IMG/VR virus record: IMGVR_UViG_3300013104_000059
Coordinates: 1-32,836 of that record
From: a virus
DNA: 32,836 bases
Reading direction: 5' to 3' (one strand)
Part shown: piece after piece, positions 1 through 8,066 of the stretch
Layout of the letters: every line of letters begins with the position of its first letter
How positions within the stretch are numbered: the stretch's first letter is position 1
Made by a program: the position numbers and the translations under genes
The notes under the pieces: generated by a model
What the model was told of the DNA's origin: nothing
Databases searched by the model: none
What the model saw: only the letters and a program-made list of their open reading frames with translations

Positions 1-48
1 AATTACTGAATGACTATTTAATTTTTTGGTTATTGAATATTTAAAATT

Positions 49-122
49 GGGGGATTAGCTCATTTGGCTAGAGCGCTTCGCTGGCAGTGAAGAGGTGATC
101 GGTTCGAATCCGATATTCTCCA
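49..122 (+). tRNA. tRNA-Ala, anticodon GGC
   Basis: The sequence folds as a complete cloverleaf. The 7-bp acceptor stem pairs 49-55 with 115-121 and has G3:U70, the known alanine identity element. The anticodon stem encloses the 7-base loop CTGGCAG, so the anticodon is GGC, reading GCC. The T arm carries TTCGAAT. The discriminator base is A122. The following bases are CCC, so the CCA end is not fully encoded. The integrase gene starts about 100 bases downstream and reads away from the tRNA. Confidence 0.95.
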
Positions 123-125
123 CCC
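95..125 (+). other. candidate prophage attachment site (tRNA 3' end)
   Basis: Integrases of this kind often recombine in the 3' half of a tRNA gene and restore it with a copy carried by the element. The integrase lies directly after this tRNA. I saw no second copy of the tRNA 3' end in the window, so the other junction would lie past 32836 and the exact core cannot be set. This is inference from position only. Confidence 0.35.
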
Positions 126-127
126 TT

Positions 128-161
128 AAAAGCCGATTTATTAACTTAGATCGGCTTTTTT
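128..161 (+). terminator. rho-independent terminator after tRNA-Ala
   Basis: AAAAGCCGAT at 128-137 pairs with ATCGGCTTTT at 150-159, a 10-bp stem with a 12-base loop, and the T run continues to 161. It begins six bases after the tRNA and would separate tRNA transcription from the integrase gene. Confidence 0.85.
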
Positions 162-223
162 ATTTCTAAAAAAACAAGGAATATTGTATAATTTCACACA
201 CTTGTTTACTAAAAGTTTACTGG

Positions 224-1516
224 ATGTCTACATTTAAAGCATTAGTTAGACCTGATCAAAAGAAAAAAGATAACACCTGGAATGTCAAAATAAGGCTGAC
301 TCATAATCGTGTTATAAAGTTCATTGATACCCCAATTTTTGTGGTAAAGTCACAGCTCACTAAAAAGTTTGATTTGAAGGATCAATTTGTAACCGATGCT
401 GTTGATGATATTGTTAAAAGCTATCGCCAAGAAGTAACTGCTTTAGGTATGAAAGTTTTCTCAATGACAGCCACTGAGCTAAAACAGCACCTTGAGAACA
501 AGTTTGAAACAAAGCCGGAAACCAAGGAAGAAAGTGTAAACTTCATTGACTTCGCCCGTGGCTATATCATTAAAATCAAGACAGAAGGTAGGGATTCTAA
601 AGCAATGACCTACAACGCTGTTATTAATTCAATTGTGGATTATTTTCGTAGTGAAGATGTTGATATCTCAAAAATCAATTACAAGTTCTTAATTGGTTGG
701 GAAGCGTTTTTGAAAACAGAGCGGAAAATGGATCGAACTGATCAGTTTGGTAAAATCAGAACAATAACCAAGCCGCCCGCGACAGATGCTGGTGTTTTCC
801 ATTACATGAAGGAACTTAGAACATTGTTCAATGAAGCAATTAAGCAATTCAATGATGAGGACTCTGGAGAAATATTAATTAAGCATTATCCGTTCCGTAA
901 ATATAAAATTGGTAATGCTCCTAAAACTAAAAAGCGGAATTTAACAAAGGAAGAGATTAATAAGATAATCAAAATTGATACCTCTTTAGAGAAAAAAGGA
1001 AGCTTGTTAGAGCTAGGCCGAGATGTTGGAATGTTATGTTTCTATCTGATTGGAATGAATACAACAGATATTTTTCACATTGACAAGTTTGAAAATGGCA
1101 GAATATCGTATAACCGGAGAAAGACTCGAGGCGAACGTGCCGACGATGCTTTTATATCGATCAAGGTTGAGCCAGAAGCTGCAGAATTGTTAGCCAAGTA
1201 CAGAGATGATGAAGGGGGTAGAGTGTTTTCCTTTTATAAACGTTATTCCAATGAAAGGACATTTAACAAAGGTGTAAATGACGGATTGAAGCAAGCGGCC
1301 AAGATAACTGATATTGATAAAGACTTAACTTCCGTTTTCTTAAGACACTCATGGGCGACGATCGCAAGGAATAAATGCAATATTGATAAAGATGTGATCG
1401 GCAAGGCTCTTAATCATATTGAGACTATCGGTACTATCACCGATGTTTATATTGAAACTGACTGGTCCATCATCGACGAGGCCAATAGGAAAGTGCTTGA
1501 TTACATAAAAAAGTAA
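224..1516 (+). CDS. int: tyrosine-type site-specific recombinase (prophage integrase)
   Basis: A 430-residue integrase of the type common in Bacteroidota mobile elements. Residues 1-100 form the N-terminal arm-binding region, about 105-215 the SAM-like core-binding domain, and about 237-430 the catalytic domain. Visible catalytic residues are R266 (GRDVGM), K300 (RRKT), R374 (FLRHSWAT), H398 (ALNH) and nucleophile Y409 (DVYIE). The usual first His of the HxxR motif is Val371; relatives in this phylum often lack that His, so I do not read it as inactivating. The ATG at 224 gives the full N-terminal domain. The gene points away from the adjacent tRNA-Ala and has its own terminator. It should catalyse prophage insertion and, with an excision factor not seen here, excision. 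Confidence 0.95.
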   Translation: MSTFKALVRPDQKKKDNTWNVKIRLTHNRVIKFIDTPIFVVKSQLTKKFDLKDQFVTDAVDDIVKSYRQEVTALGMKVFSMTATELKQHLENKFETKPETKEESVNFIDFARGYIIKIKTEGRDSKAMTYNAVINSIVDYFRSEDVDISKINYKFLIGWEAFLKTERKMDRTDQFGKIRTITKPPATDAGVFHYMKELRTLFNEAIKQFNDEDSGEILIKHYPFRKYKIGNAPKTKKRNLTKEEINKIIKIDTSLEKKGSLLELGRDVGMLCFYLIGMNTTDIFHIDKFENGRISYNRRKTRGERADDAFISIKVEPEAAELLAKYRDDEGGRVFSFYKRYSNERTFNKGVNDGLKQAAKITDIDKDLTSVFLRHSWATIARNKCNIDKDVIGKALNHIETIGTITDVYIETDWSIIDEANRKVLDYIKK

Positions 1517-1539
1517 AGCCCGACCAGCAAGTCGGGCTT
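1516..1539 (+). terminator. terminator after integrase
   Basis: AAGCCCGAC at 1516-1524 pairs perfectly with GTCGGGCTT at 1531-1539 around the loop CAGCAA. It overlaps the integrase stop codon. There is little T tract after the stem, so termination may be partial. Confidence 0.65.
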
Positions 1540-1610
1540 AATCGTGATTAACTTCGGTCAGCAAACCAAAGATCACAACAACGCTGCAAAAATAGCATTT
1601 TTTGATCAAT

Positions 1611-1640
1611 AAAAAACCGGCTATCTCGCGACTGCCGGTT
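1611..1640 (-). terminator. terminator of the leftward late operon
   Basis: On the minus strand AACCGGC (1640-1634) pairs with GCCGGTT (1621-1615) and runs on into TTTTTT. It lies 31 bases after the stop codon of the last late gene and should end late transcription before it runs antisense into the integrase gene. Confidence 0.85.
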
Positions 1641-1670
1641 AAACAACAAAACATAACAAAAAAATATATT

Positions 1671-2315
1671 TTAAGGTCTTTTTCGGATTAATAAATAGAT
1701 TCCTAGTCCTACAATTGCTCCTATACCTAACCATATTTTCCAATCCGGTTTATAATCCTTGGTTTTATCGAGATGACTTTCCGACTTCTTGATTTCAATT
1801 TTTGATTTGTCAATGCTATCCTTATCCATCTTTTTAGTGAGTACTGTCGATTTTGATGAATCAACAATTTCTTTATTATTAGTTATGGTCCGATTGATCA
1901 ACAATTCGTTAAATGCGACCTTCTTGGTTTTACCTCCACTTTTGATATTTGCGGTTAAAGTGTTGTTTAATGGATTTCTTGTGATGGTAAGGCTAACACC
2001 TTTGCCAACTAAAGTTAACGCTGTGTCGCCCTTTAAACTCTTAGCTGTGTCGATTCTAAACGAAGCGGTAAGTTCAATCGGCTCTTCATCTACAGATTTG
2101 TAAGAAATCGTTTCCTTTATCGTTGTATTACTTTTGTCGGAAAAATATTTCTGATTTACCGCTAAACTGTCTACCAACTTTGTTTTTACTTGTACATCGT
2201 TTTGAATATTAGCCTGCTCCGACTTCTTATCGAGCAACTTGTGCTTGAGTATCCTACATCCATTGTTTGGAAATATAAGAACGAACGCTAATGCAATAAC
2301 TATTAACTTTTTCAT
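1671..2315 (-). CDS. spanin-like lipoprotein with C-terminal membrane anchor
   Basis: The 214-residue product begins MKKLIVIALAFVLIFPNNGC, a short lipoprotein signal peptide with Cys20 as the likely acylated residue; Asn at -3 is atypical for a lipobox. Residues 25-190 are hydrophilic, Ser/Thr/Lys-rich and look beta-rich. Residues 192-210 (WKIWLGIGAIVGLGIYLLI) are a clear transmembrane helix followed by RKRP. A lipidated N-terminus plus an inner-membrane C-terminus is the architecture of unimolecular spanins such as phage T1 gp11, which fuse outer and inner membranes in lysis. It is the last gene of the lysis cassette and overlaps the preceding gene by ATGA. It could instead be the outer-membrane partner of that coiled-coil protein. 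The role is inferred from topology and position, not from homology. Confidence 0.6.
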   Translation of the reverse strand: MKKLIVIALAFVLIFPNNGCRILKHKLLDKKSEQANIQNDVQVKTKLVDSLAVNQKYFSDKSNTTIKETISYKSVDEEPIELTASFRIDTAKSLKGDTALTLVGKGVSLTITRNPLNNTLTANIKSGGKTKKVAFNELLINRTITNNKEIVDSSKSTVLTKKMDKDSIDKSKIEIKKSESHLDKTKDYKPDWKIWLGIGAIVGLGIYLLIRKRP

Positions 2316-2665
2316 TTCCTTTTCGGTTTGATGATAATTGTACTTTTCTTACTGTTATCAATGTTTAACATTTTCTTAAGCTCTTCATAGGAATTATCGG
2401 TGCGGGATAATAGCAGCCCCTGCAAACTGTCTTTTTCTTTATTGCTTTTGGATATCTGCTGATAAAGGTCAGTAAGCTGGGCGCGGCTATCAATTTTGAG
2501 TTGCACGATCTCTTTCTTTAGATAATCGTTTTCATTCTTTAAAGAATCCTTTTGAATAAATTCTTTATACATAAAATAGATTATAAGAATAAAGCAAACC
2601 GCATAAATCGGATATCTCACAAACTCTTTAAATGTAAATGGCGGCTTTGGAATCGCTTGCATCAT
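2312..2665 (-). CDS. inner-membrane spanin-like coiled-coil protein
   Basis: A 117-residue protein with one transmembrane segment near residues 16-35 (YPIYAVCFILIIYFMYKEF). A charged, heptad-like coiled-coil region at about 38-100 and a basic tail (IIIKPKRK) follow. This is the layout of Rz-type inner-membrane spanins. It sits between the M15 endolysin (9-base gap) and the lipoprotein gene (ATGA overlap), matching an Rz/Rz1-like cassette. I recognise no specific family; the other possibility is a structural membrane protein of unknown role. Confidence 0.6.
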   Translation of the reverse strand: MMQAIPKPPFTFKEFVRYPIYAVCFILIIYFMYKEFIQKDSLKNENDYLKKEIVQLKIDSRAQLTDLYQQISKSNKEKDSLQGLLLSRTDNSYEELKKMLNIDNSKKSTIIIKPKRK

Positions 2666-2674
2666 AAATAATTT

Positions 2675-3142
2675 CTATCCTTTAACCTGGAAGTGCATCC
2701 AGTCGTAATTTTTTTCCCTTCCCAAACTCTCGAATCCATGTTTATAAAAGATATCGATCATTGCTTTATACTCTGGCCTTGCAAATCTTGCCGTTTTGGA
2801 TGTTTCTTTTAAAAGGTTTCTGTTTGGATCATGATCTACCGCTAACGCCCAACTGTGTATACTTAGTTCCGAACCGCCACGCATAAGCCTGTAATTGAAG
2901 CAACCTCCCCACAGATCAATGCCTAACCTTTGAATCTCAACTAAACCATAGTGGGCAAGTATATCTGTATAGATATCGGTTAATTGTTTAGCTACGGACT
3001 TATGACATTGAAAACTGTTAATTACAGTTTTGGTATCCCATGCTAATCGCATTGGAAACGGTAATTTGATCGTAACCAAGTAACCTGCTCCTGTTTTATT
3101 TGGCATGCCATATTTGGCAATCGCCTGTTTCGATGTTAACAT
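2675..3142 (-). CDS. endolysin, peptidase M15 family
   Basis: A 155-residue D-Ala-D-Ala carboxypeptidase/L,D-endopeptidase-like enzyme expected to cut peptidoglycan cross-links at lysis. The zinc site is visible as H96 and D103 in [12 protein letters not shown] (HxxxxxxD) and H150 in DWMHFQ, with D147 as the probable catalytic acid. There is no signal peptide, so release needs the neighbouring holin-like protein. The length is normal for single-domain phage M15 endolysins. It sits between a holin candidate upstream and two spanin-like genes downstream, a complete lysis cassette. A hairpin at 3176-3204 lies in the leader just before its start. Confidence 0.9.
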   Translation of the reverse strand: MLTSKQAIAKYGMPNKTGAGYLVTIKLPFPMRLAWDTKTVINSFQCHKSVAKQLTDIYTDILAHYGLVEIQRLGIDLWGGCFNYRLMRGGSELSIHSWALAVDHDPNRNLLKETSKTARFARPEYKAMIDIFYKHGFESLGREKNYDWMHFQVKG

Positions 3143-3175
3143 TTTAAATCAGATTGATTATTAATCAAAATTAAA

Positions 3176-3204
3176 CAAAAACATATCTTTTAGATATGTT
3201 TTTG
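3176..3204 (-). promoter_or_regulatory. perfect hairpin between holin-like and endolysin genes
   Basis: CAAAAACATATCT (3176-3188) pairs over 13 bp with AGATATGTTTTTG (3192-3204) around a 3-base loop. The T run is inside the stem, so it may be a partial terminator, an RNA-stability element or a processing site. It stands 34 bases upstream of the endolysin start and 13 bases after the holin-like stop, so it could lower or delay endolysin expression. Confidence 0.6.
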
Positions 3205-3217
3205 CTCAAATGAATAG

Positions 3218-3457
3218 CTAGGATTTATCCAATGTTGAATAATCAGGATCTTTTACCGGTAATTTCGATACTGCTGTAATAACCAAGCCCGCAGTTAAAG
3301 CATAGGAAGCAATGGTTTTTAAAGTTTCTGGAATACCTGGTATTGCAAGAACCGCTGTAGAAGCACCTGATAAATAAAGGCCTAGTCCCTGTAGTTTTTT
3401 GAAAAACTTCGGACTATCCGATGTAATTCTGTTTGTTAATTCTTTGAAAAAATTCAT
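3218..3457 (-). CDS. holin-like small membrane protein
   Basis: A 79-residue protein beginning MNFFKELTNR. It has two hydrophobic stretches, about 24-42 (GLYLSGASTAVLAIPGI) and 47-64 (TIASYALTAGLVITAVSKL), and a polar tail. Two membrane helices, small size and position just upstream of the endolysin suggest a holin, but I recognise no family. A longer frame could start at 3502, but it would overlap the tail-fibre gene by 41 bases and adds a polar N-terminus, so I prefer 3457. Confidence 0.6.
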   Translation of the reverse strand: MNFFKELTNRITSDSPKFFKKLQGLGLYLSGASTAVLAIPGIPETLKTIASYALTAGLVITAVSKLPVKDPDYSTLDKS

Positions 3458-3461
3458 ATAA

Positions 3462-6400
3462 TTATTTAATTGTATAGGTGAATTGAAATCTATAATTTTC
3501 ACTACCGGTACCGTTTGTTACCGTTTCAATAACAACTGTACTGCTGGCTGTCCTATAATAAATATCTACATTTCTGTTTGGCGATGTTGCCGTAGAGGTT
3601 CCAAATCCGCTTGCATCTTCTGTATTAGTTAATGCGCTCGAAATAGGCAACGAAATCCCTATTTGCATAGTACCTGCTGCTGTAGATGCTGCCGATATCC
3701 TACCAATTACTGTTACTTCGTTTCCAACTCTTGTATAATGTGCAGTTAGTGCTGATGTAGATGCATTGTTGAAAATGCCTGTTAAAGTTGGGGTATACGT
3801 GCCGGATGTTGCTATCTCAGTCGACAAAAACGATCTAACTTGTGCGGCGCTCCAATGTTGAGCCTCATTTGAATCGTTGAATCCCGCAAGCCTTGTTAAT
3901 GTTCCTGTAGGATTAGAAAAATCAGTCTGGTATAATTTTGAATTAATCCAGTTTGTACCATTGTATTTAACAAAATCCCCTGTAGCAAGTCCGGTTATGC
4001 CTAATGTCTGTCCATTCCATTTAGTGGAGTTTGGGACTACTGTAGTCGTTTTTAAACCACCTGTTGGATCGGCTAAAACAACCCTATCTCCTGTACCTGC
4101 TAGATTAGAAAAAAGAGCAGCATTAGTCCTAAAATATATTTCGTCTAAAGGATTGGCGTCTACTTCTGTTGCGAATTTTAATTTTCTCTTTCCAACGGCA
4201 TTTGAACGCAAGATATATGCATACTCATTGTCGGTTCTAAGCAATTTTAAATCACCTATAGATGATGTTATATCACCAGTAATTTTAGCATTGCCGCTAA
4301 CTTGAAGTTTATTTATACCGTCATCAACATTTGATCCTACCAATAAGTTGCTGTTTTTTATGGCCATGTATTCTACATTACCATCCGCACTCCTATACTG
4401 ATGTGAGTCAGCATCATAATAATTTGAGGATGTGCCACTTTCTCCGATTATCATTCCAGCTACAGAATTTCTTGCATGAAATAAAGCAGCACTAGGAGTA
4501 GCAGTACCTACAGTTAAGGTTCCGTTTCCTTTAATGTTACCGTTTACATCTAAAGCTTCTGTAGGTATAACATTTACCCCTACATTGCCATCTAACAAGG
4601 TATAACCGCCAGTAACACTTCCCATGACTAAATTTGTTCCTTTTACAAACACGGTACCATCGTTGTTCTGTAGGAATGCGTATGCCGATGATCCGCTACC
4701 AATATCATAGTCTTTATGACCAAACCTAGCAAAACTAGAACCCCCAGCCCAAGTACCCATTTTAGAGGTACCTGTTAAAAAGTTATTTGAGTTTATATCA
4801 CCACCTGACGACCTTTGTACAATTGTACTAGAAGAGTTATTTTCATTAACTCCTAAAAATGCTTTTATTTTAGATGCATCCCACGGCCTTGTTTTTGAGG
4901 TTTCAGCTTCAAAACCAGCAATCCATGATATTGTACCAGTAGCAGGTGAGGTAAAATCTGCTTGTGAACTTCCCCAATTTGTAGCGCTTCCTGCATTACC
5001 CGTAATATCGGTAACATTAACGGCACCTGTCATTCCGTTAACACTAGTAACCTTTGTGCTGTTGTCAACCTTTTGCCAGATCGCACCATTTGAGATGATC
5101 CAGTCGCCGTTTTCAAACGTTAAGCTTTGTTGTGTTCCACCAACTGACACCACATAATATTTACCTTTATTACCTGTAGCAGCTGGCAGAGCAGGCGTAT
5201 TTGTAGATGCATCGTAGTTACCCTGATAAACTACAGCGCCTACTAACGCATCTGGCATTTGGATTATGGGAATTTTGCCTGTACCATCTAAAGAAGCGTA
5301 GCCGTTTGGTTGTGCTTTTTCTGATTTAGTTTGATAGTCACTTATTGTGGAATTAATATCTGACAACAACGCTAATGTGCCCGATTCTGAAGGTAAAGTA
5401 ATTTCGCTCTCTAAAGGGTTTTGAGGTGCGCCTGGATTTAATTTTAATTTTTGAGTTATTTGAGCATCATCTGTAGTCAATTTTAAAAAACCTCTAACAA
5501 CCAAAGCATCTTGTATAGTAGTTTGAGGCAGGTATGCATCTGATCCTTTAAAGTAATATTGGGAGCTATTTACAGCGAAATTAGAAGCGTTTACCGTGCC
5601 GTTTAGTGTTAAATTTCCTGATATTGTTCCTCCTGTTATGGGTAATGCATCACCATCGAACAACACCCTTTTATTATCAGATGTTCTTTTTATTTCATTG
5701 GCACTAAAAATTAACCCACCTGATGAATTTTGAATCTCAAAAGATCCGCCATTAGGATATGTCAATCTCCCATATTGTGTGAGGCCAAAAGTATTTAAGT
5801 CAAGCACCCCGCCAATATTTAGTCTGTGGGTTTCCAACTTGGATTGCGAGCCGTCGTCTGTGTTGGTAACAGACACAATAGCGCCATTAGACTGCTGCGC
5901 ATTCAAGTTACCCCCATTAATGGTAGTAACACCCGTTTCTGTAGCGAAACTTCCAATACCCGGGTTAAACAAAGTGGTAGATGTAGGACTATCAAACCTA
6001 CCTGTTCCGTTAATGTTGAAACTTGCGCTTTGAGCGGTTCCAGTATTATTGTTATGGAGATAATCTGCACTTCCTGATGCTGGAGCTTTTAATGCGAGTA
6101 AAGAATCAACATAGCCTTTTTGTGTATAATCTTTTTTGTCAGAAATGGCAAATAATTGCTCTCCACGTAAACCCCTATTATATTTTTGATCGAATATACT
6201 TACGCCATTTAAGGTATTTACTGATAAGCTTATACCTCCGCCCAGTTGGCCTACGCCCAGACTAACAAAGTTACTATTATCCGCAAAATCTTTACCTACA
6301 ACGAGACTAGACGTATTTGTAGTTGTTGGATTCGTATAAGCTATTTGAGCACCAAAAGTGGAAAATAAATCTATTGCAGCATTTGTTGTCGCCCAACTAC

Positions 6401-6671
6401 CATTTCCACCTAATTTTACTGTATTCCCCGTCTTAGTCAGACCGTTCTGGAAGGTTAAAACATCCTGTTTTAGCTCCAATAGTGAATCGACTCGAGCCTT
6501 TGTAGGAACGACTCGATATTTAAGAGCAGAAGTACCCATCAAGATATTTCCGTTATTTAATAAATAGGGTTGAGCACCATAAGGCTTTGATCCCGTAGGC
6601 AGTGTATCGTAAGTCTGAGCCAATGCTCCAAAGCTTACAAAGAGTAATAAAATTGATAGTAATCGTTTCAT
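3462..6671 (-). CDS. large tail-fibre-like protein with Sec signal peptide
   Basis: The 1069-residue product is low-complexity, rich in Ser, Thr, Asn and Gly, with the alternating beta pattern of phage fibres. Residues 1-19 (MKRLLSILLLFVSFGALAQ) are a textbook Sec signal peptide, odd for a virion protein made in the cytoplasm. Residues around 420-550 carry segments typical of Bacteroidota phage fibres (ESGTLALLSDI, LDGTGKIPIIQMP, KVTSVNGMTGAVN). A unit of about 40 residues recurs at 563-606 and 912-950 (QADFTSPATGT / QTDFSNPTGT, then IAGF / LAGF, then W.A..I..FL). The C-terminus (about 957-1069) may be a trimeric head domain. It begins 5 bases after the preceding stop codon. A start at Met45 (MGTSALKYR) would remove the signal. 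Likely role: receptor binding, or an exported adhesin carried by the prophage. Confidence 0.7.
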   Translation of the reverse strand: MKRLLSILLLFVSFGALAQTYDTLPTGSKPYGAQPYLLNNGNILMGTSALKYRVVPTKARVDSLLELKQDVLTFQNGLTKTGNTVKLGGNGSWATTNAAIDLFSTFGAQIAYTNPTTTNTSSLVVGKDFADNSNFVSLGVGQLGGGISLSVNTLNGVSIFDQKYNRGLRGEQLFAISDKKDYTQKGYVDSLLALKAPASGSADYLHNNNTGTAQSASFNINGTGRFDSPTSTTLFNPGIGSFATETGVTTINGGNLNAQQSNGAIVSVTNTDDGSQSKLETHRLNIGGVLDLNTFGLTQYGRLTYPNGGSFEIQNSSGGLIFSANEIKRTSDNKRVLFDGDALPITGGTISGNLTLNGTVNASNFAVNSSQYYFKGSDAYLPQTTIQDALVVRGFLKLTTDDAQITQKLKLNPGAPQNPLESEITLPSESGTLALLSDINSTISDYQTKSEKAQPNGYASLDGTGKIPIIQMPDALVGAVVYQGNYDASTNTPALPAATGNKGKYYVVSVGGTQQSLTFENGDWIISNGAIWQKVDNSTKVTSVNGMTGAVNVTDITGNAGSATNWGSSQADFTSPATGTISWIAGFEAETSKTRPWDASKIKAFLGVNENNSSSTIVQRSSGGDINSNNFLTGTSKMGTWAGGSSFARFGHKDYDIGSGSSAYAFLQNNDGTVFVKGTNLVMGSVTGGYTLLDGNVGVNVIPTEALDVNGNIKGNGTLTVGTATPSAALFHARNSVAGMIIGESGTSSNYYDADSHQYRSADGNVEYMAIKNSNLLVGSNVDDGINKLQVSGNAKITGDITSSIGDLKLLRTDNEYAYILRSNAVGKRKLKFATEVDANPLDEIYFRTNAALFSNLAGTGDRVVLADPTGGLKTTTVVPNSTKWNGQTLGITGLATGDFVKYNGTNWINSKLYQTDFSNPTGTLTRLAGFNDSNEAQHWSAAQVRSFLSTEIATSGTYTPTLTGIFNNASTSALTAHYTRVGNEVTVIGRISAASTAAGTMQIGISLPISSALTNTEDASGFGTSTATSPNRNVDIYYRTASSTVVIETVTNGTGSENYRFQFTYTIK

Positions 6672-6676
6672 ATAAT

Positions 6677-7117
6677 TTAATTAAAGGTTATTTCTCCTGG
6701 GAAAACAGCATTGAGTATTACAGAATCAATGTTGTTTCCTGTTTTGGTATAAGTCCAGTCCGGTGTATATGGGCGCATTGTGCCACCATCATCCCATACA
6801 CCTTTTACATCGAATATGTGGTTCCCGAATATCTGAACATACCTCCTGTTCGTGCCTGGAACAATGTCGTTTTGCCAATTGATTGTAAAATCTCCTGTTG
6901 TTGGGATAAATGGTTTTATGCCCGACCCGAATGGCACCATCCCAATGCCATCATGATAATGAGGGACACCGGATTTAAAGCCAAAACAATTTGGCCTTTG
7001 ATCATCTTCATTGTCTGCTGTGATTTCTGGTGCTTCAAAAATATTAGCAGCTTTTAAATCATCGTCTTGAACGGTTGTATTGCTTTCCGGTGTGCGTTCG
7101 TATATTAGTTTAGCCAT
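6677..7117 (-). CDS. tail-operon protein of unknown function
   Basis: A 146-residue soluble protein between two fibre/collar-type genes, with 3- and 5-base gaps, so certainly part of the tail operon. It has an acidic N-terminal third and an aromatic, Gly-rich C-terminal part (HYHDGIGMVPFGSG, GNHIFDVKGVWDDGG). The HYH triplet near residue 54 resembles His-x-His metal sites of fibre proteins, but one motif is weak evidence. A baseplate or fibre-associated role is inferred from position. Confidence 0.6.
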   Translation of the reverse strand: MAKLIYERTPESNTTVQDDDLKAANIFEAPEITADNEDDQRPNCFGFKSGVPHYHDGIGMVPFGSGIKPFIPTTGDFTINWQNDIVPGTNRRYVQIFGNHIFDVKGVWDDGGTMRPYTPDWTYTKTGNNIDSVILNAVFPGEITFN

Positions 7118-7120
7118 TTC

Positions 7121-8065
7121 TTATCCTCCTACATATTTAATCCAGTTTCCGACCTTGTATGGGTTCATGATACTAAATGGCTTGGCTACTTTTTCCGTAG
7201 CACCAGATGGTAAATAGCCACCGCTTTTCTCAGTCCAGTTATTTTTTTTGTTGCCGCTTACGTTATCCAGTGGCTCACCTGATCCACCACTTCTGTAATT
7301 GGTTCCTATACCTGGATTACCTGTAGCTGCATGATTGTGTGGAAACATCTCATCTTCAGTATTGGTATGAGTTTTTGAACCGCCTGTTTGCCCTGGTGTT
7401 TTAAAATCGTCATCAGAGTCATTCATCGGCATAGGTAGATAGCCAGTTTGATCAGTATCTATTACCCAACCAGCTGGTATTTTGTCTATTGGTCCAGTCC
7501 ACCAAATGCGACCGTAGGTAACCCCATTTACTGACGGCACAAAAGGTGCAAGCATATTTTTTAGCTCATCAATCTGCTCCTGAAGTTTATCGAAACTGCC
7601 ACCTGAATTACCCGCTGAAGGAGCCATTCCGTCTGGATAAAGTACCACTACTTCGCCTGCCAGTAGATTGAAATTTTTGATGGTAACCTTTCCCGTAATG
7701 GCGTTATAGATAAGTTCGTCATCACGAAAGGCCGCATTATTTAATTGTGTACTGTTAACAGGGTAATCAGTTTTTCCTACTAATCTTAGATCGGATATCT
7801 CTGTGTTAAAAACGCCAGGTGAAACAGTTACTATGGTTACACCTGGATTTCCCAACCTCATTTTAAAAGGGCTACCTAAAAGTGTTCCTGTGCCACCGCC
7901 ACCACCACCCGATCCGAAAGGAAGTTCCGAAATATTGCATCGGCGTAATTTGGCAAGTTGGCTATCCCAAATCCAAATCATATCATCACCCGCTGCATTT
8001 CTACTCAAGGGTGCAGTCGCGGGCATCTTTAATTTAATTACGTCTGGTGGAGTTTCTAATGACAT
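7121..8065 (-). CDS. tail collar / short-fibre-like protein
   Basis: The 314-residue product has an N-terminal attachment region (1-50), a Gly-rich hinge (GSGGGGGGTG, 51-60), a beta-rich domain (65-150), a short coiled coil (158-172) and a collar-type C-terminal domain from about 185. The signature is IPAGWVIDTD (196-205), GYLPMPMN, GSKTHT and PHNHAATG, with H243-x-H245. In T4 gp12-type domains such His-x-His repeats bind metal in the trimeric needle. The gene lies one base after the hub gene and upstream of the large fibre gene. Likely a receptor-binding or baseplate-attached short fibre. Confidence 0.7.
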   Translation of the reverse strand: MSLETPPDVIKLKMPATAPLSRNAAGDDMIWIWDSQLAKLRRCNISELPFGSGGGGGGTGTLLGSPFKMRLGNPGVTIVTVSPGVFNTEISDLRLVGKTDYPVNSTQLNNAAFRDDELIYNAITGKVTIKNFNLLAGEVVVLYPDGMAPSAGNSGGSFDKLQEQIDELKNMLAPFVPSVNGVTYGRIWWTGPIDKIPAGWVIDTDQTGYLPMPMNDSDDDFKTPGQTGGSKTHTNTEDEMFPHNHAATGNPGIGTNYRSGGSGEPLDNVSGNKKNNWTEKSGGYLPSGATEKVAKPFSIMNPYKVGNWIKYVGG

Positions 8066-8066
8066 A

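Noticed and set aside
224-1516. Loss of the first His of HxxR in the integrase (Val371)
   Set aside because: The Arg, Lys, His and Tyr residues are present and this position varies in Bacteroidota integrases, so it is not evidence of decay.
3877-6567. Open frames on the plus strand across the fibre gene, the longest 142 residues at 3877-4305
   Set aside because: They are shadows of a low-complexity, Ser/Thr/Asn-rich fibre gene; frames stay open because of its codon bias.
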